Shown: one piece after another, positions 1-6,906 of the stretch
Layout of the letters: each line of letters begins with the position of its first letter
Numbering within the stretch: position 1 is the stretch's first letter
DNA from: Bacteroidales bacterium
GTDB lineage: Bacteria; Bacteroidota; Bacteroidia; Bacteroidales; UBA932
Length of the DNA stretch: 64,000 nucleotides
NCBI GenBank assembly: GCA_017620335.1
Contig: JAFZQO010000012.1
Coordinates: 62,001 to 126,000, forward strand
Reading direction: 5' to 3'
Program-made: the position numbers and the translations under genes
The notes under the pieces: model-generated
Seen by the model: only the letters and a program-made list of their open reading frames with translations
The model's database searches: none
Told to the model about the DNA's origin: nothing

Positions 1-973
1 TAGGCATAGCCTCGACGGGGAGGGTGAAACCCGTCATCGAAAGGCCGAGCACGCTGTAAAGCGCGCCTATGCTCAGGGCGAAGCGGCACACCGGCACGAG
101 GCCTATGATGAACACCGCTACAGCTTCGGATGCCACGACCAGCAGGAAACAGGCGAGCAGCATCTGGCCGAGGCGTCCCGCCAGCGGGAAGTGCATCCAC
201 TTGTACAGAATTACCTCGAGGGTCCATCCTATCAGCGTGAACAGCACTGTGTAGAGGGCCATCTTGCCGCTGACCGCGGCGTAGATGTCACCGTCGACGG
301 CGTTGAGAAGGTGGCGGCTGGTGCCGTACTTGAGTTCGGTGCCGAGCGAATAGATCATCAGGATGACGACAACCATCTGGAGCATACCCGGGATCATCAT
401 ATTTGCCAGGTATGCGCCGTAGTTCATTGTCGGATTGCCGATCTGGTGGACATCGACGTCGACAGGCTGGAGCTGACCCATAATAAGGCTCTCCGGGACA
501 CCCTTCATACGCAGTACTTCGCGCTGGACGGCGCCGTTGGTAAGGTTCACCATCGTGAGGATGTCCTTCCAGGCGAGCGAGCCGCTCAGGAAATACAATC
601 CGTTGATATAGAAGGAGAACGTGGGCTGGCGCTGGGCCTGGATGTCGCGGTTGAACCCTTCGGGGATGACGCAGACGGAGGTCACGCGGCCACCCTGCAT
701 ATCGAAGCGCGCCTCGGCAAAGTCGTCGTACATCACGACTTTGCCGAGCTGCGTCGCATCGAGCTGGCGGCAGAATTCGCGTGACGTCGCGGTACGGTCA
801 AGGTCGACTACGGCGATGGGCACGTCGGAGGGTACCCCGTCCCTGAGGAAGGAGAGATAGAACAGCGTACAGAACGCCATCACGAACACGGACCCGACTA
901 TGTATACAGGCCTGCGAACCCATATCCGGATCTCGCGCCGGACGACACTCCGTATTTTCTCGAAGAATGTCAT
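1..973 (-). CDS. ABC-2 type transporter permease (3' end beyond window)
   Basis: The frame is open from an ATG at 973 down to the window edge, giving about 324 residues of a longer protein. It starts MTFFEKIRSVVRREIRIWVR, followed by a hydrophobic segment (about residues 21-40), a long soluble domain (about 45-190) and then at least three more hydrophobic segments. This is the layout of YhiI/YbhR-type ABC-2 permeases: one N-terminal helix, a large periplasmic domain and a C-terminal membrane bundle. The start codon is 1 nt after the stop of the upstream adaptor gene, so the two are probably translationally coupled. With the adaptor and the TolC protein it should form a drug or metabolite efflux system. 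The ATPase is not visible and may lie beyond the edge. Confidence 0.85.
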   Translation of the reverse strand, partial: MTFFEKIRSVVRREIRIWVRRPVYIVGSVFVMAFCTLFYLSFLRDGVPSDVPIAVVDLDRTATSREFCRQLDATQLGKVVMYDDFAEARFDMQGGRVTSVCVIPEGFNRDIQAQRQPTFSFYINGLYFLSGSLAWKDILTMVNLTNGAVQREVLRMKGVPESLIMGQLQPVDVDVHQIGNPTMNYGAYLANMMIPGMLQMVVVILMIYSLGTELKYGTSRHLLNAVDGDIYAAVSGKMALYTVLFTLIGWTLEVILYKWMHFPLAGRLGQMLLACFLLVVASEAVAVFIIGLVPVCRFALSIGALYSVLGLSMTGFTLPVEAMP

Positions 974-974
974 A

Positions 975-1961
975 TCACTTCTCTACCAGGACGGTCATAC
1001 CGGGACGCAGGCCTGTCACGGACTCGGAAGGTACTGCCCTGACCTCGAAGGTCTTGGCATCGTACTGGTCGGTCTCCTTGGTGGCCTTCCAGGTGGCATA
1101 GGACTCGCGGACCGACATATAGTTGACTGTAGCCTTGAGCTTCGCTCCGTCGAGGGCGGGGACGCTGAGGGTCAGCTCGTCACCGACGTTCATCCCGTGG
1201 AGCTGGTCCTCGCGGATGTTGAAGGTGAACCAGATGTCCGAGAGGTCGGTCACTGTCATAACCGGGGAGCCCTCACCGACAAGTTCGCCCTGCTTGGGAT
1301 AGATGTTGGAGATGACTCCGTCGGCCGGGGAGGTAAGGTATAGCTGCTCGAGATAGGAGTCCACTTCCCGGACGGCGCCTTCGGCCTGGCGGACCAGGGC
1401 CGCGGCAGCGGCCTTGTCCTCGTCGCGGGCGCCGTTCATGGTCATCTCGTACTGACTCCTGGCAGCGTTTGCCTGGGCGACCGCGGCGTCATACTTAGCC
1501 TTGGTCTCATCGTATTTCTGAGCGGCGATGACTTTCTGTTCGTAGAGGCTCTGGACGCGCTCGAAAGACTTCTTCATTACGTCCTCCTGGACAAGGGCCT
1601 GCTGCCAGAGTTCGTAGGCGCCGGCAATCTGCTCCTGGCGGGCGCCGTTGCGCGCCTTGGCGCTCTGGGCCTGGGCTGCGCTTCGCGCTGCCTGGGCCTG
1701 CGCCAGCTTTGCGCGCACCTGGGGAGAGTCGATGAAGGCGACGGTGTCGCCCTTGCTCACGGTCTGGCCCTCACGGCAGTAGATCTCGGTGACGTGGCCC
1801 GGGACCATACAGGATATGCGGTATTCGGAGGCTTCGGCCTCGCCCTGGATGGCGTGCGGTTTAGGTTTGCTGACCAGATAGCCTACGAAGGCTATGATCA
1901 ATACGATGGCCACGAGGGCGGCAAGCCCTATGACCAGATTGTAATTCTTCTTCTTTTCCAT
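975..1961 (-). CDS. HlyD/YbhG-family periplasmic adaptor (membrane fusion) protein
   Basis: 328 residues. An N-terminal anchor helix (about residues 9-31) is followed by the first half of a biotinyl-lipoyl domain, a long Ala/Gln/Lys-rich coiled-coil hairpin (about 80-200), the second lipoyl half (LTSPADGVISNIYPKQGELV, about 209-228) and beta-barrel domains. It should link the inner-membrane ABC permease downstream (1 nt away) to the TolC-like channel upstream (12 nt away). The length and split lipoyl domain match the YbhG/YhiI group. The substrate cannot be inferred. Confidence 0.9.
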   Translation of the reverse strand: MEKKKNYNLVIGLAALVAIVLIIAFVGYLVSKPKPHAIQGEAEASEYRISCMVPGHVTEIYCREGQTVSKGDTVAFIDSPQVRAKLAQAQAARSAAQAQSAKARNGARQEQIAGAYELWQQALVQEDVMKKSFERVQSLYEQKVIAAQKYDETKAKYDAAVAQANAARSQYEMTMNGARDEDKAAAAALVRQAEGAVREVDSYLEQLYLTSPADGVISNIYPKQGELVGEGSPVMTVTDLSDIWFTFNIREDQLHGMNVGDELTLSVPALDGAKLKATVNYMSVRESYATWKATKETDQYDAKTFEVRAVPSESVTGLRPGMTVLVEK

Positions 1962-1973
1962 ATCGTTGTCTCT

Positions 1974-3560
1974 TTACTTGTTATCACTGATCTCTCCCTG
2001 GGCCTTGCGCAGGTTTGCGGCCGCCATCTGAAGTTCCGTTCCGGCGTCGATACACTCGGAACGGGCCTGGAGCCAGGCGGTCTGGGCTGCCATCACGGTG
2101 TCGGCGTCGATAACGCCGGCTTCGAAGCCGACCGTGGCGCTGCGGAGGTTCTCCTCGGCGCTGTCAAGGTTCGAGGTAGCCATCCGGAGTTTCTCGAGGG
2201 CCTCGTCAAAGAGCTTCTCCTGCTGGGTGACCTGCAGGAGGATCAGCTCGCGGGCGTCTTGGTACTGGTCTTGGTAGAGGGTCGCCTCGGCCTTGGCCTT
2301 TCGGTACTTGTTGGTTGCTTCCATTCCGTGGAAGATAGGGATGTTGACCATCACTCCGGCGTTGAGCATTCCGCCGTTCCAGCTGTGGCTCAATCCGTGG
2401 AAGGAGTTGGGGTTGGTCATAACATAGTTGGCGGTCAGGGCAACCTGCGGAAGCATATCCGCACGGGCGATCCTTGCTTTCTTCTCGTAGATACCTGAAG
2501 CCAGGGAGAGGCTGCGGGTCTCGGGGCGGGAGGCATAGACGCTCTCGATGTCCTTGCCGGTTTCGCGGGACGGGACGGGAATGAGTTCGTCGCTCTCGTC
2601 TGCGAGGACAATCTGCGATTCAAGCGGCAAGCCGATGCGCTTGCAGAGCAGCATCTTGGCCAGCGTCAGGCCGTTGCGCGACTTGGTGAGGAGCATATCG
2701 GCTTCGTTCGACTTGACCTTGACCTGCAGGGCGTCTGCCTCGGTCATCACGCCTTCGTCGACCGAGACGCGGACGTCATGTTCGAGCTGGTGGAGGAGAT
2801 CGGCATAGGATTCAGCGAGGCGCTCCTTGGCAGCGATGCTGACAATCTGCCAGTAGGCCTGATCTACATCGACGATGATGTCGGCGTACTCCTGGTCGTA
2901 CCGGCTGCGTGCCAATTCCTCGGCCAGTGCGGCCATCTGGTTGGAATATACTATCTTACCGCCCATAAACACAGGCTGCTGCAGGGAAACGACGCCTGCA
3001 TACACGTTATGGATGTCGATATGCAGGGCATCGTCGATCTGCTGTCCTATGGCATTGATCGGATCGGCGATTCCGGGTGCCTGGATTCCACTGAAGTCCA
3101 TCTGCTGGAGCATTCCGAGCACGGTCTGCCACATCGGGCTGCCCATATACTCGGCCGCAAGGGCGGGGTTGGTCATTATCGCGGTCTGGAGCTGCGTCAT
3201 TGCGCCCTGGGCCGCAGCGTTCATCTGGGCGCCGGCGGCGGCGAAGGCACCGTCCAGCGCAGCCTGCGCCGTCGTGCCCATACCCGTTATCGCAGCAGAC
3301 TGCGCGTCGCTCACGAGCACCAGGTCGCGGTTGTTATATTGATAGGTACCCGTCACCGACAGGTTCGGGAAATAGTTGGCAAGTGCAACCTTCCTGTCGT
3401 AGCCTGCCATCTCGACCTGGGTGCGGGCCTGTGTCAGGGTCTTGCTGTTCACGACTGCCATCCTGTGGCAGTCCTCCAGCGTCAGTGTCTGCTGCGCGGC
3501 CGCCCAAAGCGGCATCAGCAGGCAGGCAAGCGCCGGAATTGTCATCATTATCCTTTTCAT
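1974..3560 (-). CDS. TolC-family outer membrane efflux protein
   Basis: 528 residues with a signal peptide (MKRIMMTIPALACLLMPLWAAAQQ) and the TolC opening LTLEDCHRMAVVNSK. Long heptad-rich helical regions follow in two repeats (about 195-300 and 400-520), as in trimeric outer-membrane channel tunnels. A low-complexity Ala/Gln/Met stretch lies at about residues 90-130 and is longer than in typical family members. It is the first gene of the efflux operon TolC-adaptor-permease, and a divergently transcribed AraC regulator probably controls it. The ATG at 3560 was chosen because the signal peptide starts there directly. Confidence 0.92.
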   Translation of the reverse strand: MKRIMMTIPALACLLMPLWAAAQQTLTLEDCHRMAVVNSKTLTQARTQVEMAGYDRKVALANYFPNLSVTGTYQYNNRDLVLVSDAQSAAITGMGTTAQAALDGAFAAAGAQMNAAAQGAMTQLQTAIMTNPALAAEYMGSPMWQTVLGMLQQMDFSGIQAPGIADPINAIGQQIDDALHIDIHNVYAGVVSLQQPVFMGGKIVYSNQMAALAEELARSRYDQEYADIIVDVDQAYWQIVSIAAKERLAESYADLLHQLEHDVRVSVDEGVMTEADALQVKVKSNEADMLLTKSRNGLTLAKMLLCKRIGLPLESQIVLADESDELIPVPSRETGKDIESVYASRPETRSLSLASGIYEKKARIARADMLPQVALTANYVMTNPNSFHGLSHSWNGGMLNAGVMVNIPIFHGMEATNKYRKAKAEATLYQDQYQDARELILLQVTQQEKLFDEALEKLRMATSNLDSAEENLRSATVGFEAGVIDADTVMAAQTAWLQARSECIDAGTELQMAAANLRKAQGEISDNK

Positions 3561-3581
3561 TTCTATCTTGTTTTGTACTTA

Positions 3582-3600
3582 TTTTCCGGGGGTCGGAAAA
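3582..3600. promoter_or_regulatory. Perfect small palindrome in the tolC leader
   Basis: TTTTCCG (3582-3588) pairs with CGGAAAA (3594-3600) around a 5-nt loop, 22 nt upstream of the tolC start. It could be an operator half-site pair or an mRNA hairpin. Only the palindrome is seen; the function is inferred. Confidence 0.35.
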
Positions 3601-3665
3601 GAACAAAAACACAGCCAAAAAGGACGGATTATTGACATGTTTGTAGACCTTTTGGGACGGTTTTA

Positions 3666-3720
3666 TTGTCAAAATTTCGCTTTTGTTGAAATTAGTGAAA
3701 ATTTTTCGACCTTTTGACAA
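3666..3720. promoter_or_regulatory. Inverted repeat, candidate operator of the divergent AraC regulator
   Basis: TTGTCAAAA (3666-3674) and TTTTGACAA (3712-3720) form a perfect 9-bp inverted repeat with a 37-bp AT-rich spacer. It lies in the intergenic region between tolC (-) and the AraC gene (+). AraC proteins commonly bind spaced half-sites in such divergent regions. The right arm lies about 50 bp before the AraC start codon. Confidence 0.45.
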
Positions 3721-3771
3721 TGGACGACGGAGTATTTTTCGCATCTTTGCAGAGGCCACAACACTACTGTC

Positions 3772-4701
3772 ATGACAAACTCATTTCACGAACTGGACCT
3801 GGGTGATCTCAGGAAGATATTCTCTTCAGCACAAGGGGAAAACCTCTCCGACGCCATTTTTATGGCAGAGCAATACTACGAGGAGAGGATGGAGCCGTTT
3901 ATGAAGGAGCCCTGCCGCTTCAACTGCTATGTCGCACTGTTCTGCATCGACGGCGACTTCACCGTCGAGATAAACCTGAAGCCGGTCCGGGTCAGGAAGA
4001 ACTCCCTGGTTATCGTTATCCCGGGATCGATATGCCGAGTATCCGAAGTGGACATTGACAAACTCGGGAAGCTCCACGCCGTTGTGATTGCTGTGTCGAA
4101 AGAGCTGATGTCGACCATCCGCTTCGACTTCAACAGCCTTTTCAACGAGAGCGTGGCGGCAATCGACAACCCCTGCATCACCCTCGACGAGAAGAGCCAC
4201 GGAATCTGCAAGAAGTATTTCGATATCGCCAAAGACCTCTACATCTCGGATCTTCCAGGCTCGAGGGACGCCCTGCGGTATCTGGCTTCGTCGATATTCT
4301 ATATGCTGGGGTCGATGTGGACCTCCCAGATCAAGGAGGCCCAGGCCCATAACCCGCGCCGCACCCCCCGCTCCCAGACTGTGATGGACAGTTTCCTGAA
4401 ACTGGTGGCGGAATACCACAATTTAGAAAGGAAGGTGGGCTTCTACGCCGACAAGCTGTGCCTTACGCCGAAGTATCTCTCGAAACTGATAAAGGAAGCA
4501 AGCGGAAGGTCGGCTCCGGACTGGATAGACTCGTTCGTAATACTCGAGGCGAAGAATATGCTGAAGTACTCGGACATGCCGGTGAAGGAGATCGTTTACT
4601 TGCTCCATTTCCCCAATCAGTCGGTCTTTTACAAGTTTTTCAAGACCCATACTGGATTGACTCCCAATGAGTACCGCAACGGGGAGGATAAATCGTTTTA
4701 A
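3772..4701 (+). CDS. AraC-family transcriptional regulator
   Basis: 309 residues. The N-terminal part (about 45-110) is a cupin-like sensor region. The C-terminal 100 residues are a double helix-turn-helix: the first HTH is around KLCLTPKYLSKLIKEASG (about 225-242), and the second ends in the family signature FYKFFKTHTGLTPNEYRN. It is transcribed away from the TolC-adaptor-permease operon with 211 bp between the starts, which suggests it controls that efflux system and perhaps itself. The ligand is unknown. A CATCTTTG box at 3742-3749 is a weak match to the -7 element. Confidence 0.9.
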   Translation: MTNSFHELDLGDLRKIFSSAQGENLSDAIFMAEQYYEERMEPFMKEPCRFNCYVALFCIDGDFTVEINLKPVRVRKNSLVIVIPGSICRVSEVDIDKLGKLHAVVIAVSKELMSTIRFDFNSLFNESVAAIDNPCITLDEKSHGICKKYFDIAKDLYISDLPGSRDALRYLASSIFYMLGSMWTSQIKEAQAHNPRRTPRSQTVMDSFLKLVAEYHNLERKVGFYADKLCLTPKYLSKLIKEASGRSAPDWIDSFVILEAKNMLKYSDMPVKEIVYLLHFPNQSVFYKFFKTHTGLTPNEYRNGEDKSF

Positions 4702-4718
4702 GATTTTTCGATTTTTGC

Positions 4719-4749
4719 TTGGAAAATTAAAAATAGTAAGCTACTTTTG
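4719..4749 (+). promoter_or_regulatory. Bacteroidetes-type promoter with no gene behind it
   Basis: TTGG at 4719-4722 and TACTTTTG at 4742-4749 match the -33 and -7 (TAnnTTTG) elements with 19 nt between them. No coding sequence follows on this strand; a terminator follows 57 nt later. See the small RNA entry. Confidence 0.5.
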
Positions 4750-4754
4750 CATCG

Positions 4755-4848
4755 GACATTCGAAATTTCATTTCGTGTCTATTTGTTAAGTTCGTTTTAT
4801 ATACGGAGACCGCGCTTTTGGGGAATGGCGCGGTCTCTATCTTTTTAT
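4755..4848 (+). ncRNA. Candidate small RNA between the AraC gene and the deoxynucleoside kinases
   Basis: The predicted start is about 6 nt after the -7 box at 4742-4749 and the end is the terminator at 4806-4848, giving roughly 90-95 nt. A small hairpin CGAAAT-TTC-ATTTCG lies near the 5' end, and the terminator hairpin forms the 3' end. The only open frames are trivial. The alternative is that this is merely the terminator of the AraC gene with a chance promoter match. Confidence 0.4.
4806..4848 (+). terminator. Strong rho-independent terminator
   Basis: GAGACCGCGC (4806-4815) pairs perfectly with GCGCGGTCTC (4828-4837) around a 12-nt loop, followed by a T-rich tract. It ends plus-strand transcription just before the convergent kinase gene. 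Confidence 0.85.
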
Positions 4849-4855
4849 TTGACTG

Positions 4856-5473
4856 TTACCCCGGGAAAAGGCCGAAGAGTTTGGCGTCGATCATGTCGGT
4901 GACTTTCTCGAAGTCCTCGGGCTTGTTGGCGAACTTGACGTTGTCGGCGTCGACGATGAGTAGGTTGCCCTTGTAGCCGGCGATCCACTGCTCGTAACGG
5001 TCGTTGAGGCCGGTCAGGTAGTCGATGCGGATGCCTTTCTCGTACTCGCGGCCACGCTTCTGGATCTGGGCGACGAGGTTGGGGATGGAGGACTTGAGGT
5101 AGATCAGAAGGTCCGGCGGATTGACCATGGACATCATCAGGTCGAAGAGGTCGGTGTAGTTCTCGAAGTCGCGGGTGCTCATCAGGCCCATCGCGTGGAG
5201 GTTCGGCGCGAAGATGCGGGCGTCCTCGTAGATGGTGCGGTCCTGGATGATGACCTCGTCGGTCTTGGAGATGTCCACGACGTCCTTGAAGCGCTTGTTC
5301 AGGAAATATATCTGGAGGTTGAACGACCAGCGTTCCATATCCTCGTAATAATCGGCGAGATAGGGGTTGTAGTCCACCGACTCGAACTTGGGCGTCCAGC
5401 CGTAGTGGGCTGCGAGCATCTTGGTGAGGGTGGTCTTTCCGCTTCCTATGTTTCCGGCGACTGCGATATGCAT
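4856..5473 (-). CDS. Deoxynucleoside kinase (copy 1)
   Basis: 205 residues, full length for bacterial dAK/dGK-type kinases. P-loop GNIGSGKTT lies at about residues 8-16, the ERS-equivalent motif QDRTIYEDARIF at about 80-91, and a LID-like region with QIQKRGREYE at about 143-152. It phosphorylates deoxynucleosides from the salvage pool in the cytoplasm. A paralogue lies directly upstream with 35 nt between. Substrate preference (dA, dG or dC) cannot be assigned by eye. Start at 5473 because MHIAVAGNIGSGKTT begins the fold. Confidence 0.9.
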   Translation of the reverse strand: MHIAVAGNIGSGKTTLTKMLAAHYGWTPKFESVDYNPYLADYYEDMERWSFNLQIYFLNKRFKDVVDISKTDEVIIQDRTIYEDARIFAPNLHAMGLMSTRDFENYTDLFDLMMSMVNPPDLLIYLKSSIPNLVAQIQKRGREYEKGIRIDYLTGLNDRYEQWIAGYKGNLLIVDADNVKFANKPEDFEKVTDMIDAKLFGLFPG

Positions 5474-5508
5474 GGCTGTCAGGTTTTAAGTTATGTGCAA
5501 ATGTACGA

Positions 5509-6126
5509 TTATTCGGGGAAAAGCCCAAAGAGGGCGGCGTCGATACGGTCCGTGATGTACGCGAAATCCTCCGGCCTGTCCTTGAAGTCGAGGTTGTCGG
5601 CGTCGATGACCAGGACGTTGCCTTCGTAGGAGGCGATCCACTCGTCGTAGCGGGCGTTGAGGCCTGCCAGGTACTCCAGGCTGATGGTCTGTTCATAGTC
5701 CCTTCCGCGCTTCTGGATCTGCGAGACGAGGTGCGGGACAGAGGACTTTAGGTAGATGAGCAGGTCTGGCAGTTTTACCATGGACATCATCAGGTTGAAG
5801 AGCTCCATGAAGGTGTTGTAGTCCCTCTCGGAGAGGTTCCCGAGGGCCTTGTTGTTGGCCACGAAGATATATACGCCCTCGAAGATGGTGCGGTCCTGGA
5901 TGACCGTGTCCTTGCTTCCGGCGATCTCGAGCACGTCCTTGAAACGCTGGGCGAGGAAGTAGGTCTCGAGGTTGTAGGACCAGCGCGGGATGTCCTTGTA
6001 ATAGTCCTCCAGATAGGGGTTGTAGCTCACGGCCTCGAACTTCGGGGTCCAGCCGTAGTGCTCCGCCAGCATGGTGGTGAGCGTTGTCTTTCCGCTGCCG
6101 ATGTTCCCGGCTATTCCTATATGCAT
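5509..6126 (-). CDS. Deoxynucleoside kinase (copy 2)
   Basis: 205 residues, the same length as its downstream neighbour and alignable end to end without gaps, with most core residues identical. P-loop GNIGSGKTT, QDRTIFEGVYIF and QIQKRGRDYE are all present. The start was set at 6126 (MHIGIAGNIGSGKTT). The frame is open about 300 codons further upstream, but that part is antisense to the metallo-hydrolase gene and shows no family similarity. The two paralogues probably form an operon and divide purine and pyrimidine deoxynucleoside salvage, as in heterodimeric dAK/dGK systems. Confidence 0.9.
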   Translation of the reverse strand: MHIGIAGNIGSGKTTLTTMLAEHYGWTPKFEAVSYNPYLEDYYKDIPRWSYNLETYFLAQRFKDVLEIAGSKDTVIQDRTIFEGVYIFVANNKALGNLSERDYNTFMELFNLMMSMVKLPDLLIYLKSSVPHLVSQIQKRGRDYEQTISLEYLAGLNARYDEWIASYEGNVLVIDADNLDFKDRPEDFAYITDRIDAALFGLFPE

Positions 6127-6176
6127 ATATGAGGAGGGTTTTTCTGTTATCCACACAAATTTAACAAGGATTTTCT

Positions 6177-6184
6177 TAATTTTG
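6177..6184 (+). promoter_or_regulatory. -7 box for the metallo-hydrolase/uvrA operon
   Basis: TAATTTTG matches TAnnTTTG, 20 nt before the ATG at 6205. It would head the plus-strand run of four genes to 11631. Confidence 0.6.
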
Positions 6185-6204
6185 CAGACCATAAAACAAT
6201 TTCG

Positions 6205-6906
6205 ATGCTTAACCTTGAACATTTCCTCTGCAATTCCGTGTTCCGGGAGAACGTATGGCTGGTCCGTGATGGAGACGCCTGCGTGCTGGTCGACCCCGGC
6301 TTCACCAACGACCGGGAGTTCGCGCCTTTTGAAAACTTCATCCGCAGGGAAGGCCTCCGCGTTGAGGCGATACTCATCACCCACGGACATTATGACCATA
6401 TCCACGGAGTCAGCCGCTGCCTGGACCTGCTCGGGGACGTCCCCGTGTACATGCATCCGGACGACGTGGAACTGATCGGGATGGCGGAGGATATGGCGGC
6501 GCCTTACGGCGGTTGTCCGGCGCTGTCGTTCGACACCGTGGACGTCGTCGACGGCCAGGTCCTGGACCTCCTGGGCCGGCAGTGGACGGTGATCTCCACC
6601 CCGGGGCACAGCAAGGGCTCGGTATGCTATCACTGTCCTGCCGAGAAACTGCTGTTCAGCGGGGATACGCTCTTCGCCGGCACCATAGGCCGCACGGACC
6701 TGCACGGGGGAAGTTACGACAGCCTGATCGTGTCCATAATGGACAAACTGATGGGCCTGGACGGGGACACGACTGTCATTTGCGGTCACGGCCATACCAC
6801 AACTATCGCCGACGAGCGCACGCATAATCCTTTCCTCCAGCCCTGGGGCGAGAAGGAGCAGGACGGCATCGACTGGGATGCGGACGGAATAGAACTCAAT
6901 GGATAA
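6205..6906 (+). CDS. MBL-fold metallo-hydrolase (glyoxalase II-like)
   Basis: 233 residues. The metal-binding motif HGHYDHIHG lies at about 60-68, followed by STPGHSKGS (about 132-140), GDTLF (about 152) and GHGHTTTIADE (about 192-202): the full set of beta-lactamase-fold metal ligands. The small size and layout match cytoplasmic glyoxalase II-like hydrolases of unknown substrate common in Bacteroidetes. It overlaps the uvrA start by 8 nt, so the two are co-translated. Confidence 0.88.
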   Translation: MLNLEHFLCNSVFRENVWLVRDGDACVLVDPGFTNDREFAPFENFIRREGLRVEAILITHGHYDHIHGVSRCLDLLGDVPVYMHPDDVELIGMAEDMAAPYGGCPALSFDTVDVVDGQVLDLLGRQWTVISTPGHSKGSVCYHCPAEKLLFSGDTLFAGTIGRTDLHGGSYDSLIVSIMDKLMGLDGDTTVICGHGHTTTIADERTHNPFLQPWGEKEQDGIDWDADGIELNG

